Assembly: GCA_036270875.1 (NCBI GenBank)
Contig: DATBBR010000057.1
Span: forward strand, 1 to 64,000
Length of the DNA: 64,000 bases
Source of the DNA: Acidimicrobiales bacterium
Lineage (GTDB): Bacteria > Actinomycetota > Acidimicrobiia > Acidimicrobiales > AC-9
Direction of reading: 5' to 3'
Shown here: piece after piece, positions 1-8,607 of the stretch
Layout of the letters: each line of letters opens with the position of its first letter
Numbering within the stretch: position 1 is the stretch's first letter
Program-made: the position numbers and the translations under genes
The notes under the pieces: generated by a model
The model's database searches: none
Seen by the model: only the letters and a program-made list of their open reading frames with translations
What the model was told of the DNA's origin: nothing

Positions 1-816
1 GCGTTCGAGCGCGACAAGCGCACCCTCCGGGAGGAGGGGATACCGATCGCCGTCGAGCCGGTCGAGTCCGAGGAGCAGTGGGGCTATCGCATCCGGCCCG
101 AGGACTACTACCTGCCGCCCCTAGGGCTCGACCACGATGAGCAGGTTGCCCTCAACCTGGCCGTGGCCGGGGTCCACCTCGACGACGGCAGCGGGCGCGG
201 AGCGCTGGTCAAGCTCGGTGTCGCCGACGCCGACAGCCCCAGCCCGGTCGCGTCCCTGCCATCGCTGCCCCAGTTGCCGCGGCTGCACGAGGCCCTCCGG
301 GCCCGCGCCTCGGTGCGCTTCGGCTACCGGGCCGAGGACCGACGGGTCGAGCCCTATGGACTGCTGTTCCGGTCCGGGTTCTGGTACCTCGTGGGGCGGG
401 ACCAGGCGCGGCAGGCGTTGCGCACCTTTCGGGTCGACCGCATGGACGGCCGCCTGGTGGTCGGTGAAGCCGGTGCCTTCGAGCCCCCGGCCGATTTCGA
501 CGTCGCCACCGCATTTCCCGAGGAGCCCTGGCGGCTCGGGGAGGGCGAAGTCACGCTGGCGGAGGTGCTGGTCGACCAGTGGCAGGCGCAACTGGTCGAG
601 GCCGAGCTCGGCGAGGGCGCCGTCCTCGAGCGCCGGCGCGACGGCTCGATCCTGGTCCGTCTGGAGGTGGCCAATGAGGACGCGTTCAGGTCGTGGGTCC
701 TCGGCCTCCTTGATCACGCCGTGGTACTGAGCCCGGCCCCGCTTCGTCAGCGCATGAAGGCGTGGTTGGAGACAGCGGCGGCGTCCGCCGGTCCCCTGCG
801 GGAGAGCGGCCGGTGA
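1..816 (+). CDS. pafB: WYL-domain transcriptional regulator, PafB-like (5' end outside window)
   Basis: The reading frame is open from the first base, so the N-terminal helix-turn-helix lies outside the window; 271 residues are visible. They hold a WYL domain, with the typical FWYLVGRD strand followed by a TFRVDRM segment, and a C-terminal extension. In actinobacteria PafB and PafC form a DNA-binding pair that activates LexA-independent DNA-damage genes; the WYL domain is thought to sense a nucleic-acid ligand. The stop codon overlaps the GTG start of the next WYL gene by four bases, which fits translational coupling. Family assignment is firm; the PafB name rests on the paired layout. Confidence 0.85.
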   Translation, partial: AFERDKRTLREEGIPIAVEPVESEEQWGYRIRPEDYYLPPLGLDHDEQVALNLAVAGVHLDDGSGRGALVKLGVADADSPSPVASLPSLPQLPRLHEALRARASVRFGYRAEDRRVEPYGLLFRSGFWYLVGRDQARQALRTFRVDRMDGRLVVGEAGAFEPPADFDVATAFPEEPWRLGEGEVTLAEVLVDQWQAQLVEAELGEGAVLERRRDGSILVRLEVANEDAFRSWVLGLLDHAVVLSPAPLRQRMKAWLETAAASAGPLRESGR

Positions 817-1742
817 GCGCGAGGGGCGACGCCGGCGACCGGCTCCGACGGCTGCTAGCCATCCTGCCGTGGTTGGCCGACCGGGGCGGGGCGCCCATCT
901 CCGAGGTGGCCGTCCAGTTCGAGATGCCCGAGCGGGAGGTGGTGGCCCTGCTGGAGCTCGCCGCCTGCTGTGGCCTGCCCCCGTACACGCCGGACCAGCT
1001 CATCGAGCTCATCGTGTCGGACGAGTGGGTGTCGGCCAACCTCGGTGTCCATCTGGCCCGCCCCCGCCGGTTGAGCGCGGCGGAAGGCTTCACCGTGGCC
1101 GCCTCGGCCCGAGCCATCCTGGCCGTGGCGGGCGCTGACCCGAACGGCGCGCTGGCTCGCGCCCTGGTCAAGCTCGAGACGGTGCTCGGTGACCGGCGCC
1201 GCATCGCCATCGACCTCGACGAGCCCGCCTACCTGGATGTCGTGCACCGGGCCATCGCCGACCGTCGCCAGCTCGAGATCGACTACTACTCCGCCTCCCG
1301 GGACGAGCGGACGACCCGCCGGGTCGATCCCTACTCGGCGTTCTCCAGCGAGGGCCACTGGTACCTGGACGGGTTCTGTCACCTGGCTGGCGACGTCCGG
1401 CTCTTCCGGATCGACCGGATCCAGGCCGCCCGGCTGGCCCACGAGGGCGTCGAGGCCCCGGCCGGTACGGTGCCGGAGCGGGTCTTTGCGCCCGGCCCCG
1501 AGGCCAGGCTGGTGCGCCTGTCGATCCCCCGTCCCGCCCGCTGGGTCGTCGAGGCGTACCCCACCCTCGAGGTCGAGGAGGGGGCCGACGGCGGCTTGGT
1601 CGTGACCCTGGCCGTCTCCGGCACCGCCTGGCTGGAGCGGCTCCTGCTGCGCCTCGGCCCCGAGGCCGAGGTGATCGATCCTCCCGACCTGGTGGACGCC
1701 GGGCGACGGGCGGCCGAGCGCATCCTGGCCGCCTACCGCTGA
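813..1742 (+). CDS. pafC: WYL-domain transcriptional regulator, PafC-like
   Basis: A 309-residue protein with an N-terminal winged-helix region (about residues 8-60), a WYL domain (GHWYLDGF, then RLFRIDRI) and a C-terminal WYL-associated domain. I chose GTG at 813 because it gives the GTGA overlap with pafB and places the start just before the first helix; the frame extends further upstream but only inside pafB. It is the expected partner of PafB in the mycobacterial-type DNA-damage response. In many actinobacteria tatA and tatC follow pafBC; here a relaxase gene follows instead. Confidence 0.85.
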   Translation: MSARGDAGDRLRRLLAILPWLADRGGAPISEVAVQFEMPEREVVALLELAACCGLPPYTPDQLIELIVSDEWVSANLGVHLARPRRLSAAEGFTVAASARAILAVAGADPNGALARALVKLETVLGDRRRIAIDLDEPAYLDVVHRAIADRRQLEIDYYSASRDERTTRRVDPYSAFSSEGHWYLDGFCHLAGDVRLFRIDRIQAARLAHEGVEAPAGTVPERVFAPGPEARLVRLSIPRPARWVVEAYPTLEVEEGADGGLVVTLAVSGTAWLERLLLRLGPEAEVIDPPDLVDAGRRAAERILAAYR

Positions 1743-1745
1743 GAA

Positions 1746-1775
1746 GCGGGCCTACAGCGGCCGCGCCGGGCCCGC
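1746..1775 (+). terminator. Possible terminator hairpin after pafC
   Basis: GCGGGCC (1746-1752) pairs perfectly with GGCCCGC (1769-1775) just downstream of the pafC stop, around a 16-base loop that itself contains the palindrome GCGGCCGC. There is no T-tract, as is common in high-GC actinobacteria, so termination is only suggested. Confidence 0.35.
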
Positions 1776-1872
1776 TCGAGTTCCTGATCCTGCTCGAAAT
1801 TGGCGCTCGCCGCCCTCTCCGGCCGCGCCCGCGCCCACCTCCACGACGAGACATGAAAATCATTGAAAGTCT

Positions 1873-4800
1873 ATGATCGGCGCTGTCGTGCTCAGCATCG
1901 CCAAGGTCAGACCGGGCGGCGCCCGCTACTACCTGGAAGCCGTCGCCGCCGGGAGAGAGGACCATCGCCGTCCCGGCCAGGAGCCTGACGGGGTCTGGTT
2001 GGGCCGGGCCTCTGCGGCGCTGGGCCTGCGGGGATCCGTCGACGCCGCCGAGCTCGAAGCGGTGCTCGCCGGTGCCGACCCCGCCTCGGGCGAGGTGCTC
2101 AACCCCGCCCAGGACCGGGTGCGGGTCGCAGGCTTCGACCTGACCTTCGCGGCACCCAAATCGGTGTCCCTCTGCTTCGCCCTCGGGGAGCCGGCCGCGG
2201 CCGATCACGTGCGCCTCGCCCACGAGTCGGCTGTCGCCGCCGCGGTCGGCTACCTCGAGCGCGAGGCGATCACTGCTCGCCGCGGCAGCGGCGACAGCCG
2301 CCACAGCGTCGCCGTCGATGGCGTGGTGGGAGCGGCGTTCCTCCATCGCACCAGCCGGGCCCCCGATCCCCATCTCCACACCCACGTGCTGGTGGCGAAC
2401 GTCGTCGCAGGTAGCGATCATCGGTGGTCGGCGTTCGACGCCCGGGGGCTGTATGCGCACGCCCGGACCGCCGGCATCCTGTACCAGGCCCACCTTCGCC
2501 ACGAGCTGGGCCGGCGCCTCGGTCTGGAGTGGGGTGCGCTGAGGTCGGGCATGGCCGACGTCAAAGGGATCGATCGCTCGGTGGTGCGGGCCTTCTCGAG
2601 GCGTCGCCAGGAGATCGAGGCGCGGCTGGCCGACGAGGGTCTGTCGGGCCCAAGGGCGGCGCGGGTCGCCCAGCTCGCCACCCGGAGCTCCAAGGAGCTG
2701 GACGTCAGCTTCGAGGCACTCGTCGGCGGGTGGCGGGCGCGCGCCGAAGACGCCGGCCTCGGTCGACACGAGCTCGCGGCGGCGATGACTGGTACGGGCA
2801 GGCCGGAACCGACCGACGGTGGCATCCCGACGGAGGCTTGGATGAGGACCATCATCGGGCCCGACGGCCTGACCGCCTCGGCGTCGACGTTCGCGCGTCG
2901 AGACGTGGTGCGGGCGTGCTGCTCGTTGCTTCCGGACGGCGCCGAGGTGGCGAGGGTCGAGGCACTCGCCGATGCCGTGGTCGGTTCCGACCTGGTCCGG
3001 CGCGTCCCATCTCGCGCCTCGCGACAGATGGAGGAGCCGCGCTGGACGACCCCCGAGGTGCTGGCGGCCGAGCGCGCGCTGGTCGACTCGGCCCGACGGC
3101 GGGGTCACGACGGCGTGGGCGTGGCCGAGCCGGCGGCGCTCGAGTCGGCCCTGTCGCTCCGCCCGCAGCTGCCGTCGGCGCAGTCGGCCGCGGTGCGAGA
3201 GCTGCTGTGCTCGAGAGCCGGCGTGGTCGTCGCCACGGGTGCCAGCTGGGCGGGCTCGACCGACGCCCTGGATGCTGCACGCGACGGGTGGCAGGCCTCC
3301 GGTCTGCGGGTGGTAGCCAGCGCGCCGAGCGCCGAGCAGGCCGCCGACCTCGAGGCGGTCAGCGGCATCGAGACCACGCCGCTGGCGGACGTGCTGGCCC
3401 AGCTGGCGGGGCCGGCTTGCCCGGCTCCTGCTGATGTCCTCGTCGTGCACGACGCCGGCCGACTGGGCGCCGCCACTCTCGGGGCGGTCCTCGACGGCGC
3501 CGACCGGGCCGGTGCGAAAGTCATCCTGCTCGGCGAGCTCCGCCAGCTGCGGGCGGTGGAGGCGGGAGCCTTCCGTCGGTTGGGTGAGCACCTCGGGTCG
3601 ATCGACCTCGATGCGCCGCGAGCGGCGACGACCTCGGAGCGGATCGTCGAGAGTGGCTGGGTCCAGGTCGTCGACCGCGGCACCGACGGCGGCGCCGTCG
3701 TCGTGGGCTCGTCGGCCCCGGCCGTTCGCCGACGCGTGGTGGCCGACTGGTGGGCCGATCGGCAGGCTGGGCGCGAGACCGTCATGGTCGCCTCCAGCCG
3801 CCGAGAGATCGATACGCTCAATGCGGCGGCGCGAGCGGAGCTGATCGCCGCCAGCCAGCTCGGTGAGTCGATGCCGGTCGGTCGCCGCGAGATGGCAGTG
3901 GGTGACCGCGTCCTGATCGGTCGCGGCGGGCGGGGCGCCGGCGTGGTGACTGGCACCCGGGCGACGGTGACCGGCGTGGACGTCGATCGCCGGATGCTCG
4001 ACCTCCGCACCGATCAGGGACGGACGCTGTCGATGAGCGCGGCCACGGCGACGGCGGTCGAGCTGCGGCACGCCTACGCCACGTCGACCCGGGAGACCAG
4101 GAAAGTGCAGCCGGATCGGGCCCTGGTCCTCGGTGCAGGCCGAACGGTACGCGGCGCGGCCGGCGACGACCGGCGCTATGTCGTCGACAGTATCGGTCGC
4201 AGCGGTGACCGAGCTGGGCCCGAACGGCCGGCGGCGCCCGAGCTGGTCGGGTCGCTCGGCCAGCTGGGGCGTCGTCTCGACGACGTCGAGCGTCGCCTGG
4301 CCCGCGCCGTCGCTCCGGACCCCACGGCCGCGCTGGCGGGCCTCGACCGGGAGCAGGCCAGGACCGCCGACCGGCTGGCCGCCGCCCGGTCCGCCCGATC
4401 GGATGCCGCGGCGCGCTTGGAGCGCCTCGGGACCAGGAGAGCATGGACCGGTCGCGGGGCCGCGAGGGAGGAGGCCCAGGATCTTCGCACCGAGCTCTCC
4501 TTCCGTGAGGGCGAGGTGCGGCGGTGGGAGGGCCGGGGCGCCCGGTTGGGCGACCGCCGCTGCGAGCTGGAGGCCGACGCCGCCAGCCGGTCGGCAGGAC
4601 TGCTGTCGCGGCGCTCCGACCTGGCGAGCCGCGAGATCCTCGTTCAGGCGACGAGCCACAGACAACGGGCCCTGGTCAGAGCGGCAGAGGTCTCGCCCCC
4701 CGCCTACCTGGTGGCCGAGCTCGGTCCGCGTCCGTCGGCGCCCGGCGAGCGGGCGGCGTGGCGCCAGGCGGCGCTGGCGGTCGAGAGCTACCGGGAGCGG

Positions 4801-5001
4801 TGGGGAGTGGACGACCGTCACCTGGCAGTGGGTGGCCGCCCCACGTCGCCGTCGCAGCACCTGCAGCGGGACGCGGCCCAGCGCCAGCTCGAGCGCGCCC
4901 AGCGTCAGCTGCGTCCGGAGCTGGCGATCGAGCGGTCGCCGGAGCCGGCCTCCCGGGGCGGCCCCATCCTGGAGCAGGCTGGCCTCGGCCGCGCCAGCTG
5001 A
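1873..5001 (+). CDS. MobF/TrwC-family relaxase with a degenerate helicase domain
   Basis: A 1042-residue protein. Residues 1-300 match the TrwC/TraI relaxase domain: ARYYLEAV with a tyrosine pair near the N-terminus, FDLTFAAPKSVSL, and the three-histidine metal motif HLHTH at residues 167-171. The following RecD-like helicase region is eroded: the P-loop position reads GASWAGST (about residue 456) with no lysine, and the later motif reads LGELRQLRAVEAG, where an active helicase has GDxxQLxAV. The last 200 residues are charged and probably coiled coil. GTG at 1888 (MLSIAKV-type start) is an equally good start. No coupling protein, type IV secretion gene or oriT is nearby, so it looks like a chromosomal relic or a domesticated nuclease rather than part of a complete conjugative element. 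Confidence 0.85.
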   Translation: MIGAVVLSIAKVRPGGARYYLEAVAAGREDHRRPGQEPDGVWLGRASAALGLRGSVDAAELEAVLAGADPASGEVLNPAQDRVRVAGFDLTFAAPKSVSLCFALGEPAAADHVRLAHESAVAAAVGYLEREAITARRGSGDSRHSVAVDGVVGAAFLHRTSRAPDPHLHTHVLVANVVAGSDHRWSAFDARGLYAHARTAGILYQAHLRHELGRRLGLEWGALRSGMADVKGIDRSVVRAFSRRRQEIEARLADEGLSGPRAARVAQLATRSSKELDVSFEALVGGWRARAEDAGLGRHELAAAMTGTGRPEPTDGGIPTEAWMRTIIGPDGLTASASTFARRDVVRACCSLLPDGAEVARVEALADAVVGSDLVRRVPSRASRQMEEPRWTTPEVLAAERALVDSARRRGHDGVGVAEPAALESALSLRPQLPSAQSAAVRELLCSRAGVVVATGASWAGSTDALDAARDGWQASGLRVVASAPSAEQAADLEAVSGIETTPLADVLAQLAGPACPAPADVLVVHDAGRLGAATLGAVLDGADRAGAKVILLGELRQLRAVEAGAFRRLGEHLGSIDLDAPRAATTSERIVESGWVQVVDRGTDGGAVVVGSSAPAVRRRVVADWWADRQAGRETVMVASSRREIDTLNAAARAELIAASQLGESMPVGRREMAVGDRVLIGRGGRGAGVVTGTRATVTGVDVDRRMLDLRTDQGRTLSMSAATATAVELRHAYATSTRETRKVQPDRALVLGAGRTVRGAAGDDRRYVVDSIGRSGDRAGPERPAAPELVGSLGQLGRRLDDVERRLARAVAPDPTAALAGLDREQARTADRLAAARSARSDAAARLERLGTRRAWTGRGAAREEAQDLRTELSFREGEVRRWEGRGARLGDRRCELEADAASRSAGLLSRRSDLASREILVQATSHRQRALVRAAEVSPPAYLVAELGPRPSAPGERAAWRQAALAVESYRERWGVDDRHLAVGGRPTSPSQHLQRDAAQRQLERAQRQLRPELAIERSPEPASRGGPILEQAGLGRAS

Positions 5002-5055
5002 CGTGGCCGTGGGATAAGTTGACCCCGCCTGCTGACCACGTCGAGAGGGGGCGTC

Positions 5056-6606
5056 ATGGAGGTACCGCTTACGGTCGGCGACTTCCTCGAACGGGCGGGC
5101 TTCGCCTACGGCGACCGGGTCGCCCTGGTCGACGAGCCCGGCGAGAGGGGCTCGTTCGGCCGGCTGACCTACGCCCAGCTGCACCGGCGGGCGCGAGGAA
5201 TGGCCGCTGCCCTCGACCACATGGGCATCGGCCCAGCGGAGCGGGTGGCCATCGTGAGCCCCAACTCGGGACGGTTCCTGGTGTCGTACTTCGGCGTCAG
5301 CGGCTTCGGGCGGGTGCTCGTGCCGGTCAACTTCCGGTTGAACACCCAGGAGGTCGGCTACATCATCGACCACTCGGGGTCCACGGTCCTCCTGGTCGAC
5401 CCCGAGCTGGACGACGCACTGGCCGACGTGAACGTCAAAGAGCGCATCGTGCTCGACGGAGTGCAGGACCGTGAGCTCTTCGCCGAGCTCGGCGACGACG
5501 CCGCCGGCCCGAACCGATGGGAGCCGGACGAGCGCGCCACCTGCAGCATCAACTACACCTCCGGCACCACGGCCCGACCGAAAGGTGTGCAGCTCACGCA
5601 CCGCAACTGCTGGCTGAACGCGGTCACCTTCGGATGGCACACGACCGTCACCGACCGGGACGTGCTGCTCCACACGTTGCCGATGTTCCACTGCAACGGT
5701 TGGGGCATGCCCTACGCGGCGACCGGGATGGGCGCCCGTCACGTCGTCCTGCGCAAGGTCGACGGTGAGGAGATCCTCGCTCGGGTGGAGTCCGAGGGCG
5801 TGACCCTCATGTGTGGCGCTCCTGCCGTGGTGGCCGCCGTGCTGGACGCCGCAGCAGCTCGTCGGGAGCAGGGCCGCACGGTGCCGGGCGCAGGGGCGGT
5901 CCGAATCGTGGTCGCGGGCGCGCCGCCGCCGTCGAAGATCATCGAGCGCGTGGGCGACGAGCTCGGTTGGGAGTTCATCCAGATCTACGGCTTGACCGAG
6001 ACCTCGCCGTTGCTCACCGTGAACCGTGCTCCGCTGGAGTGGGACGCCCTCGATCCGCCCGAGCGGGCGCGCCGGCTCAGCCGGGCGGGGCTCCCGGCGG
6101 TGGGTGTCAAGGTCCGCACCGACGACGAGGGCGAGGTGCTGGCGCGCTCCAACCACGTGTTCGCCGGCTACTGGCGGCAGCCCAAAGAGTCGGAGGCCGT
6201 CCTCGGAGAGGGGTGGTTCCGCACGGGCGACGGCGGCTTCATGGACGGTCCTCACCTCGCGATCGAGGACCGCAAGAAGGACGTGATCATCAGCGGAGGC
6301 GAGAACGTCTCCTCCATCGAGGTCGAGGGCCACCTGTACCAGCATCCGGCCGTGGCCGAGGTGGCGGTGATCGGGGTACCCGACCAGCGCTGGGGCGAGA
6401 CGGTCAAGGCGCTGGTGGTCGCCCGGCCCGGTGCGGCGGTCGACGAGGCCGAGCTGATCGAGTTCTGTCGCAACGGCTTGGCGCATTTCAAGTGTCCGAC
6501 ATCGGTGGAGCTGCGGGACAGCCTGCCCCGCACGGCCACGGGCAAGCTGCAGAAGTTCAAGCTCCGCTCCCCCTACTGGCAGGACCGGGAACGCCGGATC
6601 AACTGA
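5056..6606 (+). CDS. AMP-dependent acyl-CoA synthetase (FadD-like)
   Basis: A 516-residue member of the ANL adenylating family that activates a carboxylic acid to its CoA thioester through an acyl-adenylate. The P-loop-like YTSGTTARPKG motif, the IYGLTETSP motif, the GWFRTGD hinge motif and the C-terminal PRTATGKLQKFKL segment with the catalytic lysine are all present. The ATG follows a purine-rich GAGAGGGGG ribosome site. Length and motifs fit medium- or long-chain fatty acid CoA ligases; the exact acid cannot be read from sequence. It lies alone, convergent with the dehydrogenase gene downstream. Confidence 0.88.
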   Translation: MEVPLTVGDFLERAGFAYGDRVALVDEPGERGSFGRLTYAQLHRRARGMAAALDHMGIGPAERVAIVSPNSGRFLVSYFGVSGFGRVLVPVNFRLNTQEVGYIIDHSGSTVLLVDPELDDALADVNVKERIVLDGVQDRELFAELGDDAAGPNRWEPDERATCSINYTSGTTARPKGVQLTHRNCWLNAVTFGWHTTVTDRDVLLHTLPMFHCNGWGMPYAATGMGARHVVLRKVDGEEILARVESEGVTLMCGAPAVVAAVLDAAAARREQGRTVPGAGAVRIVVAGAPPPSKIIERVGDELGWEFIQIYGLTETSPLLTVNRAPLEWDALDPPERARRLSRAGLPAVGVKVRTDDEGEVLARSNHVFAGYWRQPKESEAVLGEGWFRTGDGGFMDGPHLAIEDRKKDVIISGGENVSSIEVEGHLYQHPAVAEVAVIGVPDQRWGETVKALVVARPGAAVDEAELIEFCRNGLAHFKCPTSVELRDSLPRTATGKLQKFKLRSPYWQDRERRIN

Positions 6607-6624
6607 CGCGACGCGTCTGGTGAT

Positions 6625-7656
6625 TCAGTAGCCGGCGACGGCGTCGACGACGTTGGCCAGGGGGGTCCCCGAGAGCCAGCGGGCGAGCTGGGAGGCGAAG
6701 AGCTCCTGGATGCGGTCCACCGCCCGCGGTGAGGACCAGGTGAAGTGGGGCACGATGATGACGTTCTCGCGTCGCCACAGGGGATGGCCTTCGGGCAGGG
6801 GCTCCTCGACGAAGCTGTCGAGCACGGCGCCGCCGATCTGGCCCGCGTCGAGGGCGCGCACAAGGGCGGCCTCGTCGACCAGCGCCCCGCGGGCCACGTT
6901 CACCAGCCAGGCCGTGGGCTTCATGGCCCCCAGGGCGTCGGCATCGATGCTGTTGGCCGTGGCCGGCGTGAGGGGCAGCCCGAGCACGACGTAGTCCGTG
7001 TCGGGGAGCTCCGCCCGCCACTCGTCCGGCGCCACCATGCGGTTCACGCCGGCGGGGAGGCCGACACGAGCCTGGCGGGCCACGGCCCTGACCTCCATGC
7101 CGAAGGCGGCGGCCATCGGTGCCACCAGACTGTTGACCGAGCCGAGGCCGAGGAGCAGGACCACGCCGCCGTCGAGCTCGCTCAGAAGGGGGCTGGGATC
7201 CCAGACGCCGCCATCCGAGAGCCGCACGAACCGGGGGAAGCGCTTGGCCGCCGAGAGGATGGCCAGCATGACCCACTCGGCCATCGGGCGGGAGAAGCTC
7301 CCGGCCCCGTTGGTGAGGACGATGCCGCGCCCGGCCAGCTCGGCCACCGGCAGGCTGTCGACCCCCACCGCGTCGGAGTGGACCCATGTCAGATCCGGAA
7401 GGTGGTCGACGGCGGCCAGCAGCCACTCACGAGACGAGAGCCCGGGCCGCCACAGCGCGGTCACGCCGGCGGCCTCGGCCTTGTCGACCCGCCCGTCGCG
7501 GTGAACCGAAACCGGTCGGATAGGGCGCGGCAGCTGCCCGCTCCGGTCGAGGGCCGTGAGCGTCTCCTGTGCCCCGCGCGTGGCGGCTACTCCGACCGGC
7601 TTGTCGTCCTGGCTCATCGCGAGATCATCCTGGTCGGGCGCGGCTGATCGCTGCAA
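6625..7656 (-). CDS. D-isomer-specific 2-hydroxyacid dehydrogenase family protein
   Basis: A 343-residue protein of the phosphoglycerate-dehydrogenase-like family, which reduces 2-keto acids with NAD(P)H. The NAD-binding region reads LLGLGSVNSL, so the third glycine of GxGxxG is replaced by asparagine. The catalytic arginine (NVARGALVDE), glutamate (DSFVEEPLP) and histidine (VPHFTWSSP) are all in place. I chose TTG at 7656 because a perfect AGGAGG lies five bases upstream; GTG 7662 and ATG 7617 are alternatives. It is divergent from the F420-type oxidoreductase and only about 24 bases from it. The substrate is unknown. Confidence 0.82.
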   Translation of the reverse strand: MQRSAAPDQDDLAMSQDDKPVGVAATRGAQETLTALDRSGQLPRPIRPVSVHRDGRVDKAEAAGVTALWRPGLSSREWLLAAVDHLPDLTWVHSDAVGVDSLPVAELAGRGIVLTNGAGSFSRPMAEWVMLAILSAAKRFPRFVRLSDGGVWDPSPLLSELDGGVVLLLGLGSVNSLVAPMAAAFGMEVRAVARQARVGLPAGVNRMVAPDEWRAELPDTDYVVLGLPLTPATANSIDADALGAMKPTAWLVNVARGALVDEAALVRALDAGQIGGAVLDSFVEEPLPEGHPLWRRENVIIVPHFTWSSPRAVDRIQELFASQLARWLSGTPLANVVDAVAGY

Positions 7657-7666
7657 GCGCACCTCC

Positions 7667-7680
7667 TAGGCTGGCCATCC
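7667..7680 (+). promoter_or_regulatory. Leaderless -10 element of the LLM oxidoreductase gene
   Basis: TAGGCT at 7667-7672 ends eight bases before the ATG at 7681 and there is no ribosome site, the layout expected for a leaderless mRNA. It overlaps the AGGAGG of the divergent dehydrogenase gene on the other strand. Confidence 0.5.
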
Positions 7681-8592
7681 ATGAAGGTACGCATCGGCTA
7701 CGGCCTCGGCACCGCTGCGGGTGGCGGCGGGCGCCAGCGCTTCACCGAGCTGGTCGACGGCTTGGAGCGCCAGCGGTTCGACTCGCTGTGGCTGTCGGAG
7801 CGGCTCACCGGCGTCGCTCCCGATCCGGTGGTGGGGCTGGCGGTGGCAGCGGGTCGGACCGAACGCCTGAAGCTTGGCACCAGCGTGCTGGTGCTGCCGG
7901 GGCGCAACCCGGCAGTGCTCGCCAAGGAGCTGGCGAGCCTCGACGTCCTCTCCGACGGCCGCCTGCTGCCCGCGTTCGGGCTGGGGGTGGCCGAGCCCCA
8001 CGAGCAGCAGGCTTTCGGCGTGCGGCGAGAGGAACGGGCGGCGTGGTTCGACGAGGCGCTGCCCCTCATCCGCCGGATGTGGGCCGAGGATGCCGTCGAC
8101 CACGAGGGTCCCCGTTTCGTCTACAGCGGGCTGACCATCCAGCCCAAGCCCGTGCAGCGCCCTCCCGATGTCTGGCTCGGCGGCCGGGTTCCCAGCGAGC
8201 TGCGCCGCACGGGCAGGCTGGGCGACGGCTGGCTGCCGAGCTTCTGCACTCCTGACGAAGCCGCCGCCGGCCGCAAGATCGTGGAGGAGGCGGCGGACCG
8301 GGCCGGACGATGGATCGACCCGGAGCATTTCGGCGCCCTCGTCATCTACTCACGCGGCCCACTGCCCGATCGCTTGGCCCAGGCGCTGGCCGCGCGCCGA
8401 CCGGATGTCGACCCTGGCGAGCTGGTCCTGTCAGGGCTCGCAGCGCTGCGCCGGCGACTCGAATCCTTCATCGACCGCGGGTTCTCGAAGCTGGTCGTCG
8501 TCCCGGCGATCGAGCCCGACCGGTGGGCGGACGAGCTCGACGAGGTCGCCGATCACGTGCTCAGCCTTCAGGACCCCGCCCGGGTGTCCTGA
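7681..8592 (+). CDS. LLM-class (luciferase-like) oxidoreductase, probably F420-dependent
   Basis: A 303-residue TIM-barrel protein of the bacterial luciferase-like superfamily, whose actinobacterial members use coenzyme F420 for hydride transfer. It shows the typical N-terminal VRIGYGL strand, DSLWLSERL, LKLGTSVLVLPGRNP, and the DVWLGGRVPSELRRTGRLGDGWLP block. The presence of cofC 6 kb downstream supports F420 use. The substrate is not predictable. Convergent with the large cyclase gene, 15 bases apart. Confidence 0.82.
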   Translation: MKVRIGYGLGTAAGGGGRQRFTELVDGLERQRFDSLWLSERLTGVAPDPVVGLAVAAGRTERLKLGTSVLVLPGRNPAVLAKELASLDVLSDGRLLPAFGLGVAEPHEQQAFGVRREERAAWFDEALPLIRRMWAEDAVDHEGPRFVYSGLTIQPKPVQRPPDVWLGGRVPSELRRTGRLGDGWLPSFCTPDEAAAGRKIVEEAADRAGRWIDPEHFGALVIYSRGPLPDRLAQALAARRPDVDPGELVLSGLAALRRRLESFIDRGFSKLVVVPAIEPDRWADELDEVADHVLSLQDPARVS

Positions 8593-8607
8593 GCGGGACC
8601 GATGCGC

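Noticed and set aside
1776..1872. An oriT next to the relaxase gene
   Set aside because: Only a short ATGA-AAA-TCAT symmetry is visible; no inverted repeat with a nick-like site.
1168..6486. A 1772-codon open frame on the minus strand
   Set aside because: It lies opposite pafC, the relaxase and the acyl-CoA synthetase, has Arg/Pro/Gly-rich low-complexity translation and no recognisable domain; a by-product of high GC.
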